Positions 10,801 through 24,867 of a stretch of DNA of 64,000 nucleotides are shown piece by piece (positions within the stretch are counted from its first letter, which is position 1; every line of letters starts with the position of its first letter). A program made the translations under genes and the position numbers. Source of the stretch: Sipunculus nudus (lineage: Eukaryota > Annelida > Sipuncula > Golfingiida > Sipunculidae); contig CM049322.1 of the NCBI GenBank assembly GCA_026874595.1, forward strand, positions 3,457,900 to 3,521,899. Reading direction: 5' to 3'. The notes below the pieces were generated by a model. It was not told where the DNA came from. It worked only from the letters and a program-made list of their open reading frames with translations, and did not search any database.

Positions 10801-13800
10801 GGTACATACTGACAACAAGGTGTGTTGTTGAAGGTACATACTGACAACAAGGTGTGTTGTTGAAGGTACATACTGACAACAAGGTGTGTTGTTGAAGGTA
10901 CATACTGACAACAAGGTGTGTTGTTGAAGGTACATACTGACAACAAGGTGTGTTGTTGATGATACATACTGACAACAAGGTGTGTTGTTGAAGGTACATA
11001 CTGACAACAAGGTGTGCTGTTGAAGACACATACTGACAACAGGTGTGTTGTTGATGATACATACTGACAACAAGGTGTGTTGTTGATGATACATACTGAC
11101 AACAAGGTGTGTTGTTGAAGGTACATACTGACAACAAGGTGTGTTGTTGAAGGTACATACTGACAAGAAGGTGCGTTGTTGATGATACATACTGACAACA
11201 AGGTGTGTTGTTGAAGATACATACTGACAACAAGGTGTGTTGTTGAAGGTACATACTGACAACAAGGTGTGTTGTTGAAGGTACATACTGACAACAAGGT
11301 GTGTTGTTGAAGGTACATACTGACAACAAGGTGTGTTGTTGAAGGTACATACTGACAACAAGGTGCGTTGTTGATGATACATACTGACAACAAGGTGCGT
11401 TGTTGATGATACATACTGACAACAAGGTGTGTTGTTGATGATACATACTGACAACAAGGTGTGTTGTTGAAGGTACATACTGACAACAAGGTGTGTTGTT
11501 GAAGGTACATACTGACAACAAGGTGTGTTGTTGAAGGTACATACTGACAACAAGGTGCGTTGTTGAAGGTACATACTGACAACAAGGTGCGTTGTTGATG
11601 ATACATACTGACAACAAGGTGTGTTGTTGATGATACATACTGACAACAAGGTGTGTTGTTGAAGATACATACTGACAACAAGGTGTGTTGTTGATGATAC
11701 ATACTGACAACAAGGTGTGTTGTTGAAGGTACATACTGACAACAAGGTGTGTTGTTGAAGGTACATACTGACAACAAGGTGCGTTGTTGAAGGTACATAC
11801 TGACAACAAGGTGCGTTGTTGAAGGTACATACTGACAACAAGGTGCGTTGTTGATGATACATACTGACAACAAGGTGTGTTGTTGATGATACATACTGAC
11901 AACAAGGTGTGTTGTTGAAGGTACATACTGACAACAAGGTGTGTTGTTGAAGGTACATACTGACAAGAAGGTGTGTTGTTGAAGGTACATACTGACAAGA
12001 AGGTGTGTTGTTGGTGATGCATACTGACAACAAGGTGTGTTGTTGAAGGTACATACTGACAACAAGGTGTGTTGTTGAAGGTACATACTGACAAGAAGGT
12101 GTGTTGTTGAAGGTACATACTGACAAGAAGGTGTGTTGTTGAAGGTACATACTGACAAGAAGGTGTGTTGTTGAAGGTACATACTGACAACAAGGTGTGT
12201 TGTTGAAGGTACATACTGACAACAAGGTGTGTTGTTGATGATACATACTGACAACAAGGTGTGTTGTTGATGATACATACTGACAACAAGGTGTGTTGTT
12301 GATGATACATACTGACAACAAGGTGTGTTGTTGAAGGTACATACTGACAACAAGGTGTGTTGTTGAAGGTACATACTGACAACAAGGTGTGTTGTTGATG
12401 ATACATACTGACAACAAGGTGTGTTGTTGATGATACATACTGACAACAAGATGTGTTGTTGATGATACATACTGACAAGAAGGTGCGTTGTTGATGATAC
12501 ATACTGACAACAAGGTGTGTTGTTGATGATACATACTGACAACAAGGTGTGTTGTTGAAGGTACATACTGACAACAAGGTGTGTTGTTGAAGGTACATAC
12601 TGACAACAAGGTGTGTTGTTGAAGGTACATACTGACAACAAGGTGTGTTGTTGATGATACATACTGACAACAAGGTGTGTTGTTGATGATACATACTGAC
12701 AACAAGGTGTGTTGTTGATGATACATACTGACAACAAGGTGTGTTGTTGAAGGTACATACTGACAACAAGGTGTGTTGTTGAAGGTACATACTGACAACA
12801 AGGTGTGTTGTTGATGATACATACTGACAACAAGGTGTGTTGTTGATGATACATACTGACAACAAGATGTGTTGTTGATGATACATACTGACAACAAGGT
12901 GTGTTGTTGAAGGTACATACTGACAACAAGGTGTGTTGTTGAAGGTACATACTGACAACAAGGTGTGTTGTTGAAGGTACATACTGACAACAAGGTGTGT
13001 TGTTGAAGGTACATACTGACAACAAGGTGCGTTGTTGAAGGTACATACTGACAACAAGGTGCGTTGTTGATGATACATACTGACAACAAGGTGTGTTGTT
13101 GATGATACATACTGACAACAAGGTGTGTTGTTGAAGGTACATACTGACAACAAGGTGTGTTGTTGAAGGTACATACTGACAAGAAGGTGTGTTGTTGAAG
13201 GTACATACTGACAAGAAGGTGTGTTGTTGGTGATGCATACTGACAAGAAGGTGTGTTGTTGAAGGTACATACTGACAACAAGGTGTGTTGTTGAAGGTAC
13301 ATACTGACAACAAGGTGTGTTGTTGAAGGTACATACTGACAACAAGGTGCGTTGTTGAAGGTACATACTGACAACAAGGTGCGTTGTTGAAGGTACATAC
13401 TGACAACAAGGTGCGTTGTTGATGATACATACTGACAACAAGGTGTGTTGTTGATGATACATACTGACAACAAGGTGTGTTGTTGAAGGTACATACTGAC
13501 AACAAGGTGTGTTGTTGAAGGTACATACTGACAAGAAGGTGTGTTGTTGAAGGTACATACTGACAAGAAGGTGTGTTGTTGGTGATGCATACTGACAAGA
13601 AGGTGTGTTGTTGAAGGTACATACTGACAACAAGGTGTGTTGTTGAAGGTACATACTGACAAGAAGGTGTGTTGTTGAAGGTACATACTGACAAGAAGGT
13701 GTGTTGTTGAAGGTACATACTGACAAGAAGGTGTGTTGTTGAAGGTACATACTGACAACAAGGTGTGTTGTTGAAGGTACATACTGACAACAAGGTGTGT

Positions 13801-16800
13801 TGTTGATGATACATACTGACAACAAGGTGTGTTGTTGATGATACATACTGACAACAAGGTGTGTTGTTGATGATACATACTGACAACAAGGTGTGTTGTT
13901 GAAGGTACATACTGACAACAAGGTGTGTTGTTGAAGGTACATACTGACAACAAGGTGTGTTGTTGATGATACATACTGACAACAAGGTGTGTTGTTGATG
14001 ATACATACTGACAACAAGATGTGTTGTTGATGATACATACTGACAAGAAGGTGCGTTGTTGATGATACATACTGACAACAAGGTGTGTTGTTGATGATAC
14101 ATACTGACAACAAGGTGTGTTGTTGAAGGTACATACTGACAACAAGGTGTGTTGTTGAAGGTACATACTGACAACAAGGTGTGTTGTTGAAGGTACATAC
14201 TGACAACAAGGTGTGTTGTTGATGATACATACTGACAACAAGGTGTGTTGTTGATGATACATACTGACAACAAGGTGTGTTGTTGATGATACATACTGAC
14301 AACAAGGTGTGTTGTTGAAGGTACATACTGACAACAAGGTGTGTTGTTGAAGGTACATACTGACAACAAGGTGTGTTGTTGATGATACATACTGACAACA
14401 AGGTGTGTTGTTGATGATACATACTGACAACAAGATGTGTTGTTGATGATACATACTGACAACAAGGTGTGTTGTTGAAGGTACATACTGACAACAAGGT
14501 GTGTTGTTGAAGGTACATACTGACAACAAGGTGTGTTGTTGAAGGTACATACTGACAACAAGGTGTGTTGTTGAAGGTACATACTGACAACAAGGTGCGT
14601 TGTTGAAGGTACATACTGACAACAAGGTGCGTTGTTGATGATACATACTGACAACAAGGTGTGTTGTTGATGATACATACTGACAACAAGGTGTGTTGTT
14701 GAAGGTACATACTGACAACAAGGTGTGTTGTTGAAGGTACATACTGACAAGAAGGTGTGTTGTTGAAGGTACATACTGACAAGAAGGTGTGTTGTTGGTG
14801 ATGCATACTGACAAGAAGGTGTGTTGTTGAAGGTACATACTGACAACAAGGTGTGTTGTTGAAGGTACATACTGACAAGAAGGTGTGTTGTTGAAGGTAC
14901 ATACTGACAAGAAGGTGTGTTGTTGAAGGTACATACTGACAAGAAGGTGTGTTGTTGAAGGTACATACTGACAAGAAGGTGTGTTGTTGAAGGTACATAC
15001 TGACAACAAGGTGTGTTGTTGATGATACATACTGACAACAAGGTGTGTTGTTGATGATACATACTGACAACAAGGTGTGTTGTTGATGATACATACTGAC
15101 AACAAGGTGTGTTGTTGAAGGTACATACTGACAACAAGGTGTGTTGTTGAAGGTACATACTGACAACAAGGTGTGTTGTTGATGATACATACTGACAACA
15201 AGGTGTGTTGTTGATGATACATACTGACAACAAGATGTGTTGTTGATGATACATACTGACAAGAAGGTGCGTTGTTGATGATACATACTGACAACAAGGT
15301 GTGTTGTTGATGATACATACTGACAACAAGGTGTGTTGTTGAAGGTACATACTGACAACAAGGTGTGTTGTTGAAGGTACATACTGACAACAAGGTGTGT
15401 TGTTGAAGGTACATACTGACAACAAGGTGTGTTGTTGATGATACATACTGACAACAAGGTGTGTTGTTGATGATACATACTGACAACAAGGTGTGTTGTT
15501 GATGATACATACTGACAACAAGGTGTGTTGTTGAAGGTACATACTGACAACAAGGTGTGTTGTTGAAGGTACATACTGACAACAAGGTGTGTTGTTGATG
15601 ATACATACTGACAACAAGGTGTGTTGTTGATGATACATACTGACAACAAGATGTGTTGTTGATGATACATACTGACAACAAGGTGTGTTGTTGAAGGTAC
15701 ATACTGACAACAAGGTGTGTTGTTGAAGGTACATACTGACAACAAGGTGTGTTGTTGATGATACATACTGACAACAAGGTGCGTTGTTGAAGGTACATAC
15801 TGACAACAAGGTGTGTTGTTGATGATACATACTGACAACAAGGTGTGTTGTTGATGATACATACTGACAACAAGGTGTGTTGTTGATGATACATACTGAC
15901 AACAAGGTGTGTTGTTGATGATACATACTGACAACAAGGTGTGTTGTTGAAGGTACATACTGACAACAAGGTGTGTTGTTGAAGGTACATACTGACAACA
16001 AGGTGTGTTGTTGAAGGTACATACTGACAACAAGGTGTGTTGTTGAAGGTACATACTGACAAGAAGGTGTGTTGTTGAAGGTACATACTGACAACAAGGT
16101 GTGTTGTTGATGATACATACTGACAACAAGGTGCGTTGTTGAAGGTACATACTGACAACAAGGTGTGTTGTTGATGATACATACTGACAACAAGGTGTGT
16201 TGTTGATGATACATACTGACAACAAGGTGTGTTGTTGATGATACATACTGACAACAAGGTGTGTTGTTGAAGGTACATACTGACAACAAGGTGTGTTGTT
16301 GAAGGTACATACTGACAACAAGGTGTGTTGTTGAAGGTACATACTGACAACAAGGTGTGTTGTTGAAGGTACATACTGACAACAAGGTGTGTTGTTGATG
16401 ATACATACTGACAACAAGGTGCGTTGTTGAAGGTACATACTGACAACAAGGTGTGTTGTTGATGATACATACTGACAACAAGGTGTGTTGTTGATGATAC
16501 ATACTGACAACAAGGTGTGTTGTTGATGATACATACTGACAACAAGGTGTGTTGTTGAAGGTACATACTGACAACAAGGTGTGTTGTTGAAGGTACATAC
16601 TGACAACAAGGTGTGTTGTTGAAGGTACATACTGACAAGAAGGTGTGTTGTTGAAGGTACATACTGACAAGAAGGTGTGTTGTTGAAGGTACATACTGAC
16701 AAGAAGGTGTGTTGTTGATGATACATACTGACAACAAGGTGCGTTGTTGAAGGTACATACTGACAACAAGGTGTGTTGTTGATGATACATACTGACAACA

Positions 16801-19800
16801 AGGTGTGTTGTTGATGATACATACTGACAACAAGGTGTGTTGTTGATGATACATACTGACAACAAGGTGTGTTGTTGAAGGTACATACTGACAACAAGGT
16901 GTGTTGTTGAAGGTACATACTGACAACAAGGTGTGTTGTTGAAGGTACATACTGACAACAAGGTGTGTTGTTGAAGGTACATACTGACAACAAGGTGTGT
17001 TGTTGAAGGTACATACTGACAACAAGGTGTGTTGTTGAAGGTACATACTGACAACAAGGTGTGTTGTTGAAGGTACATACTGACAAGAAGGTGTGTTGTT
17101 GAAGGTACATACTGACAAGAAGGTGTGTTGTTGAAGGCACATACTGACAACAAGGTGCGTTGTTGATGATACATACTGACAACAAGGTGCGTTGTTGATG
17201 ATACATACTGACAACAAGGTGCGTTGTTGATGATACATACTGACAAGAAGGTGCGTTGTTGAAGACACATACTGACAAGAAGGTGTGTTGTTGATGGTAC
17301 ATACTGACAAGAAGGTGTGTTGTTGAAGGTACATACTGACAAGAAGGTGTGTTGTTGAAGGTACATACTGACAACAAGGTGTGTTGTTGAAGATACATAC
17401 TGACAACAAGGTGTGTTGTTGATGATACATACTGACAACAAGGTGTGTTGTTGAAGGTACATACTGACAACAAGGTTTGTTGTTGAAGGTACATACTGAC
17501 AACAAGGTGTGTTGTTGAAGGTACATACTGACAAGAAGGTGTGTTGTTGAAGATACATACTGACAACTAGGTGTGTTGTTGAAGATACATACTGACAACA
17601 AGGTGTGTTGTTGAAGGTACATACTGACAAGAAGGTGTGTTGTTGAAGGTACATACTGACAAGAAGGTGTGTTGTTGAAGGTACATACTGACAACAAGGT
17701 GTGTTGATGAAGGTACATACTGACAACAAGGTGTGTTGTTGAAGGGACATACTGACAACAAGGTGTGTTGTTGAAGGTACATACTGACAACAAGGTGTGT
17801 TGTTGAAGGTACATACTGACAACAAGGTTTGTTGTTGAAGGTACATACTGACAACAAGGTGTGTTGTTGAAGACACATACTGACAACAAGGTGTGTTGTT
17901 GAAGGTACATACTGACAAGAAGGTGTGTTGTTGAAGACACATACTGACAACAAGGTTTGTTGTTGAAGGTACATACTGACAAAGGTGTGTTGTTGTAGGT
18001 ACATACTGACAAAAAGGTGTGTTGTTGTAGGTACATACTGACAACAAGGTGTGTTGTTGAAGGTACATACTGACAACAAGGTGTGTTGTTGAAGGGACAT
18101 ACTGACAACAAGGTGTGTTATTGGTGATGCATACTGACAACAAGGTGTGTTGTTGAAGGTACATACTGAAAAGAAGGTGTGTTGTTGAAGGTACATACTG
18201 ACAACAAGGTGTGTTGTTGAAGGTACATACTGACAACAAGGTGTGTTGTTGAAGGTACATACTGACAACAAGGTGTGTTGTTGAAGGTACATACTGACAA
18301 GAAGGTGTGTTGTTGAAGGTACATACTGACAACAAGGTGTGTTGTTGAAGGTACATACTGACAACAAGGTGTGTTGTTGATGATACATACTGACAACAAG
18401 GTGTGTTGTTGAAGGGACATACTGACAACAAGGTGTGTTGTTGAAGGTACATACTGACAACAAGGTGTGTTGTTGAAGGTACATACTGACAACAAGGTGT
18501 GTTGTTGAAGGTACATACTGACAACAAGGTGTGTTGTTGAAGGTACATACTGACAAGAAGGTGTGTTGTTGAAGGTACATACTGACAAGAAGGTGTGTTG
18601 TTGAAGGTACATACTGACAACAAGGTGTGTTGTTGAAGGTACATACTGACAACAAGGTGTGTTGTTGATGATACATACTGACAACAAGGTGTGTTGTTGA
18701 AGGGACATACTGACAACAAGGTGTGTTGTTGAAGGTACATACTGACAACAAGGTGTGTTGTTGAAGGTACATACTGACAACAAGGTGTGTTGTTGAAGGT
18801 ACATACTGACAACAAGGTGTGTTGTTGAAGGTACATACTGACAACAAGGTGTGTTGTTGAAGATACATACTGACAAGAAGGTGTGTTGTTGAAGGTACAT
18901 ACTGACAAGAAGGTGTGTTGTTGAAGATACATACTGACAACAAGGGTTGTTGTTGAAGGTACATACTGACAAAGGTGTGTTGTTGTAGGTACATACTGAC
19001 AAAAAGGTGTGTTGTTGAAGACACATACTGACAAGAAGGTGTGTTGTTGAAGGTACATACTGACAACAAGGTGTGTTGTTGAAGGGACATACTGACAACA
19101 AGGTGTGTTGTTGAAGGTACATACTGACAAGAAGGTGTGTTGTTGAAGGTACATACTGACAAGAAGGTGTGTTGTTGAAGGGACATACTGACAACAAGGT
19201 GTGTTGTTGATGATGCATACTAACAACAAGGTGTGTTGTTGAAGGTACATACTGACAACAAGGTGTGTTGTTGAATTTACATACTGACAAGAAGGTGTGT
19301 TGTTGAAGGTACATACTGACAACAAGGTGTGTTGTTGAATTTACATACTGACAAGAAGGTGTGTTGTTGAAGGTACATACTGACAAGAAGGTGTGTTGTT
19401 AAAGGTACATACTGACAAGAAGGTGTGTTGTTGAAGGTACATACTGACAAGAAGGTGTGTTGTTGAAGGTACATACTGACAAAAAGGTGTGTTGTTGAAG
19501 ACACATACTGACAAAAAGGTGTGTTGTTGAAGACACATACTGACAACAAGGTGTGTTGTTGAAGGTACATACTGACAAGAAGGTGTGTTGTTGAAGGTAC
19601 ATACTGACAAGAAGGTGTGTTGTTGAAGGTACATACTGACAACAAGGTGTGTTGTTGAAGGTACATACTGACAAAAAGGTGTGTTGTTGAAGACACATAC
19701 TGACAAAAAGGTGTGTTGTTGAAGACACATACTGACAACAAGGTGTGTTGTTGAAGGTACATACTGACAAGAAGGTGTGTTGTTGAAGGTACATACTGAC

Positions 19801-20720
19801 AAGAAGGTGTGTTGTTGAAGGTACATACTGACAACAAGGTGTGTTGTTGAAGATATATACTGACAACAATTTGTGTTGTTGAAGATACATACTGACAACA
19901 AGGTGTGTTGTTGAAGATACACACTGACAACAAAGTGTGTTGTTGAAGATACATACTGACAACAAGGTGTGTTGTTGAAGATATATACTGACAACAAGGT
20001 GTGTTGTTGAAGATATATACTGACAACAAAGTGTGTTTTTGAAGATACATACTGACAACAAGGTGTGTTGTTGAAGATATATACTGACAACAAAGTGTGT
20101 TGTTGAAGGGACATACTGACAACAAGGTGTGTTGTTGATGATGCATACTAACAACAAGGTGTGTTGTTGAAGGTACATACTGACAAGAAGGTGTGTTGTT
20201 GAAGGTACATACTGACAAGAAGGTGTGTTGTTGAAGGTACATACTGACAACAAGGTGTGTTGTTGAAGGTACATACTGACAAGAAGGTGTGTTGTTGAAG
20301 GTACATACTGACAAGAAGGTGTGTTGTTGAAGGTACATACTGACAACAAGGTGTGTTGTTGAAGGTACATACTGACAAGAAGGTGTGTTGTTGAAGGTAC
20401 ATACTGACAAAAAGGTGTGTTGTTGAAGACACATACTGACAAAAAGGTGTGTTGTTGAAGACACATACTGACAACAAGGTGTGTTGTTGAAGACACATAC
20501 TGACAACAAGGTGTGTTGTTGAAGACACATACTGACAACAAGGTGTGTTGTTGAAGGTACATACTGACAACAAGGTGTGTTGTTGAAGAAACATACTGAC
20601 AACAAGGTGTGTTGTTGGAGGTACATACTGACAACAAGGTGTGTTGTTAAAGATTCATACTGACAACAAGGTGTGTTGTTGAAGACACATACTGACAACA
20701 AGGTGTGTTGTTGAAGACTA
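7862..20720. repeat. Giant 32-bp minisatellite, about 400 units
   Basis: The unit has core TACTGACAACAAGGTGTG followed by TTGTTGATGATACA or TTGTTGAAGGTACA, 32 bases in total. About 12.86 kb gives some 402 copies. Variable sites are ACAACAAGG/ACAAGAAGG/ACAAAAAGG, GTGTG/GTGCG and GATGATAC/GAAGGTAC/GAAGACAC/GAAGATAT. Units are most uniform from about 8 to 17 kb; the 17-20.7 kb end is more varied. Rare short units occur (one base lost near 8867 and 11038, three near 17980 and 18970). The minus strand has no stop in any frame because 32 is not a multiple of three and all frames read the same 32-residue periodic peptide. I treat it as non-coding. Confidence 0.97.
12011..15651. repeat. Higher-order repeat inside the 32-bp array (1568-bp and 1216-bp shifts)
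   Basis: The rare TTGGTGATGC variant starts at 12011, 13227, 13579 and 14795. The rare CAAGATGTG variant base is at 12451, 12867, 14019, 14435, 15235 and 15651. Spacings are 1216 (38 units), 352 (11 units) and 1568 (49 units): 12011 to 13579, 13227 to 14795, 12451 to 14019 and 12867 to 14435 are all exactly 1568, while 14019 to 15235 and 14435 to 15651 are exactly 1216. Long blocks of units have therefore been copied in tandem. Confidence 0.9.
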
Positions 20721-21869
20721 ATACTGATAACGGTGACATAACAATGGAAACATTTGTATATATGTCATATAGGACTGTGCATTTTGCCATTAAAATTACA
20801 ATGTATATTCAGATTCATTACTACTTGCTATCTTCATACAGGACTCCGTGTTATGCTCATAAAAAATCCATTATGTCCATAAAAAAATCCATTATGTCCA
20901 TTGAGAACTGTTTTGCTGTGTTGGGCAAATTCATCATTATTTCTTTTCTAATTATTAACATTATCTGAGCCCATTAATGGCTATCCGATTATATCCATTA
21001 ACATTACTGCGGTTTAGCCATTTAGAATTCTCCAAAGCCTTCTAAGATCAGGATGTCTTTAATTTCCTCCCTGACAGTTCACCTTTACTGCCTGTTACAG
21101 CCGATAAGAATTTATCCCAAACATGGGTATTATTTAGCCCTCTCTGTTTTCTCTATATAATAAGTATGTCCATAATTGTCGCCCCTGTTCGTGCGTGCGT
21201 CTGTGTTTGTTCACATCATAACCCACACAATCATGAACGGAATCTCATATTTTTTCCGGGCATTTCGGCGATCAGACAAAGAAAAAACAGTTAGATTTTT
21301 GGTGTGGACCCAGCAAATGATCCGCATGAATGATCGTCCTCAAGGAATATTCACAAAAGTAAAGTCACTTATGCACTCACACAAGGCGGAGGCTTGCATT
21401 TCTTTGTTTGCAAATTTCTAATTAATTGCTACTTCTATTATGCTTATAATTGTTAACTTCCTTAAATTCATACACAACACCACTTGCATTGCACACCATC
21501 CACGGACGGACAAACGAAAATACAATTAAACAAGAAAATGGATATATAACAAAGTTAAATTTGATCAGACATCGAGACTATTCTAAAATGTATTGCAACA
21601 CAAAAATCAATATTCGTAGATATATTTTTATTTGAATGTAAGCCACATTGCTACGTGCTGTGATAGATGTAATCATCAGGATATCAGCGGGAAGAACTTT
21701 GTTACACAGACATATATTAAGTTTACATTATAAATGACCTCATACTGAGTATTTCTAGAGGGTTAAGTCCCCTTACAATGATAACACAAATAAAACAGGC
21801 TGGTATTCATTTTTCTTAATTATGATTCCTTAATTTGCTCAGATTGCTTAGTTCCAAAACGTCCCAATA
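20721..21869. other. Spacer between the 32-bp and second 16-bp arrays
   Basis: Contains a small tandem of ATCCATTATGTCCATAAAAA at 20868-20910. The missing NACHT half of the truncated NLR copy is not found here. No supported gene. Confidence 0.5.
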
Positions 21870-22824
21870 TGTGAGGCAGACACACTGTGAGGCAGATACA
21901 CTTTGAGGCTGATACACTGTGACGCTGATACACAGTGAGGCTGATACACTGTGAGGCTGATACACTGTGAGGCATATGTACTTTGAGGCTGATACACTGA
22001 GGCATATACACTGTGAGGCTGATGCACTGTGAAGATGTACATTGTGAGACATTTACACTGTGAGGCCGATACACTGTGCGGTTTATACACTTTCAGTCTA
22101 ATACACTGAGAGGCTAATAAACTGTGAGGCTGATACACTGCATGGCTAATAAACTGTGAGACAGATACACTGTTAGGCTGATACACTGTGAGCCTAATAC
22201 ACTGAGGCTGATACACTATGAGGCTGATACACTGTGAGGCTTATACACTTTCAGTCTGATACACTGTGAAGCTAATAAACTGTGAGGCTGATACACTGTG
22301 AGGCTTATACACTTTCAGTTTGATACACTGTGAAGCTGATAAACTGTGAGGCCGATACACTGTGAGGCAGATACACTGTGAGGCTGTTACACTGTGAGGC
22401 TGATACACTAAGGTTGATACACTGTGAGGCTGATACACGGCGAGGGTGATACACTAAGGCAAATACAATCTTAGGCTGATACACTGTGAGGCTGATACAC
22501 AGTGAGGCTGATACACTTTTGGGCTGATACACTGCGAGGCTGATGCACTGCGGGGCAGTAACACTGTGAGGCTGATACACTGAGGCTGATACACAGTGAG
22601 GCTGATAAACTGTGAGGCAGATACACTGTGAGGCTGATACACTGTGAGGCAGATACACTGTGAGGCTGATACACTAATTAAGGTTGATACACTGTGAGGC
22701 AGATACACCATGAGGCTGATACACGGCGAGGGTGATACACTGTAAGGCAGGTACAATCTTAGGCTGATACACTGTGAGGCTGATACACAGTGAGGCTGAT
22801 ACACTGTGGGGCTGATACACTGTT
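21870..22824. repeat. 16-bp minisatellite, array B2
   Basis: Same GAGGCTGATACACTGT unit as array B1, about 60 copies with GAGGCAGATACACTGT and TTATACACTTTCAGTCT variants. Two or three more units resume at 23177-23220 after the nested TIR element. Confidence 0.93.
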
Positions 22825-23176
22825 AAGCTGTGTTTCCATTCATCCGTAAATCTCGTACGTCTCGTACGCAAAAAATCGGATCCCTCTTTTTAAGATGAAC
22901 TGTTCCCATATGTAAAACGGATCGGTGAGCGATTCATCCGTTTTGCGGATGGCAAAAATGCCTACATTTCCCAACAGTGCCCCGCTGCCAGGTGTGAGGA
23001 GACCTATTGACCTTCTTCCTGCCTGTCGTCCTTGCAGTTTCAAAAGAGACACGTGAAAGGGTACCCGCAAGAAAAACGTACGTACTTATGGAAACAGTTT
23101 TGACGGACTGCGCACTAGGGAGCGTACGTACGTCTTTTGCGGATACGATTTTTGCGGATACATGGAAACACAGCTT
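22825..23176. mobile_element. 352-bp TIR element nested in the 16-bp array
   Basis: Terminal inverted repeats of 22 bases with two mismatches: 22825-22846 (AAGCTGTGTTTCCAT...) and 23155-23176 (...ATGGAAACACAGCTT). Sub-terminal TTTGCGGATA and CGTACGTACG motifs are repeated inside. The minisatellite register continues across it with no clear target duplication. A related end (TGGAAACGCTGCTT) stands at 2738-2751 before array B1. Confidence 0.75.
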
Positions 23177-24103
23177 GAGGCTGATACATAGTGAGGCTGA
23201 TACTGTGAAGTCGATACAGGGGACGATTATGTGGGAGGATTATTTATTTATTTTTACAAGAACATTGTATGTGTCATTTTGAACATTTGGACATTTTGAA
23301 ACTTGTGCCAAGGGGGGGGGGGGGGGGGTACTGGTTCCTCCACCCCCCCCCCCCCGTTCCAGAACAAACTCTGATATTTATTTCAACAGCTTATCACATC
23401 GCGTGCCTGTGATTAACTCGCATACATGTCATTATGAAATGTGCGGTTTATACATTTATGTGCGGATCCAGGATTTTGGAAAGGGGAGGGTCAAGCCCAG
23501 GAAGTCTCATAACAATTAAGAAAACCTAAAAAAATCCCAAGTTCCAGAAAGGGACAGGTCCAGGCAGGAAAATTGGTTAAAACACCTGGAAAAGAAGGTT
23601 GTTACGGCCTTAAAACCCCCGTAGATCCGCCACTGATATACATATATAATCATCTTAAAAGATAATTACTGGGTATCAAATAAATTGACAAATGACATTT
23701 TAGGGCATGAACAAAGCATGCAGAATAATAAAAATCTTGCACATTTCATGTGTTACTACTTTTTTTTTACATTCTGAGTTATAATTATATTTATGTTATT
23801 GTTGTACCAAAGTCGCTGATGATTTTAGCTTTTCAGTTTGATACTGAGAAGCTGCGAGATGGCGTTTATGCTTTCTATATTAACAACATTTTATGGGTAA
23901 TACCCCCCCACCCCATCATCAATGCGCGATCATTATATGTATATAACATACATTAAAATATATACATGCCTGATATAATATATAGATTATGATTAATATA
24001 ATTAATATCATTTTGCTCAAATCTCAACAAAAAACAGGCCCCCACCTAGCTAGCGTCACTAGCAAGGCCAGTAGCAACGCTTTTGTGTGTTCGGTTACAT
24101 TAA

Positions 24104-24148
<45 letters not shown>

Positions 24149-24185
24149 CATGGACATAATCAAGAACAATGTGAAATATTATATG
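23177..24185. other. Right copy of the duplicated NLR flank
   Basis: Collinear with 3690-5023. Holds poly-G/poly-C runs at 23310-23355, a MITE-like GGATCC element at 23457-23639 and (TA)n at about 24107-24145. No coding sequence. Confidence 0.65.
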
Positions 24186-24676
24186 CTTCTGATCTGGCAT
24201 TGCCGATACTGTGTGTGTGTGTGTGGGGGGGGGGGGGGGTTCAGACAATGAGCGATCTCGGATAAATGCTTATTTATATTGTATTCACAGTCTCAAATGC
24301 ATTACTAGGACATAAATTGTAAATATATACACATTTGTATTTGATAATTTCAATTTTTAAATCACTGATTAAACAAACAAGACATCATTTTTTCAGCCCC
24401 CCCCCCCCCCCTTCGTGAAAAGAGTAGCCGCTCGCTGTCAAGAACTTATTTGTACTTTTCCCGGGAGCCGCACGTGCATGAACTCAGTGACCCCGAGATC
24501 TGTCAGCCGCCGATAGTGAGGACAGAATGAAATACAAAATAAATACATAAAAAAGTCTCCCTGGTTCAGTGATATCAACAACCAAGTTCACAATGTATAC
24601 AATAAAAATGACACTTCAGAGGACAGATCTTCGTGGTACAGCGAGGATCCTTGTAAACTCTTTGGTCCAGTGTTGT

Positions 24677-24682
24677 TTTATT
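24677..24682 (-). promoter_or_regulatory. Candidate polyadenylation signal of the receptor gene
   Basis: A minus-strand AATAAA (TTTATT on the plus strand) lies about 185 bases past the stop codon. The same hexamer is kept in the truncated copy near 6578. Further AT-rich hexamers downstream could also serve. Confidence 0.4.
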
Positions 24683-24867
24683 TTTGTCAGAACCAGTGAA
24701 GTGTCCGGGCCGCTGTAGCTCCACGGAGGTCATCAGGTACAGACGACCTGAACGTAAACATCAGACTGGTCATGTTTATGTCAGGATTATTACTGTTACC
24801 GGGATTTATAATGGATTACGATTTGAACAGTTCTGTCATTGCGGTCTCAGGTAAGTTAAAGTGTTGT

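Noticed and set aside
7760-20701. Minus-strand ORFs of 3423, 3078, 2417, 741, 719, 539, 474 and 422 residues
   Set aside because: All are translations of the 32-bp tandem repeat, which lacks stops in every minus frame. They overlap one another with the same periodic peptide and show no domain.
7862-20720. CRISPR-like array
   Set aside because: Repeats are directly contiguous 32-mers without unique spacers, in a eukaryotic setting with no cas genes.
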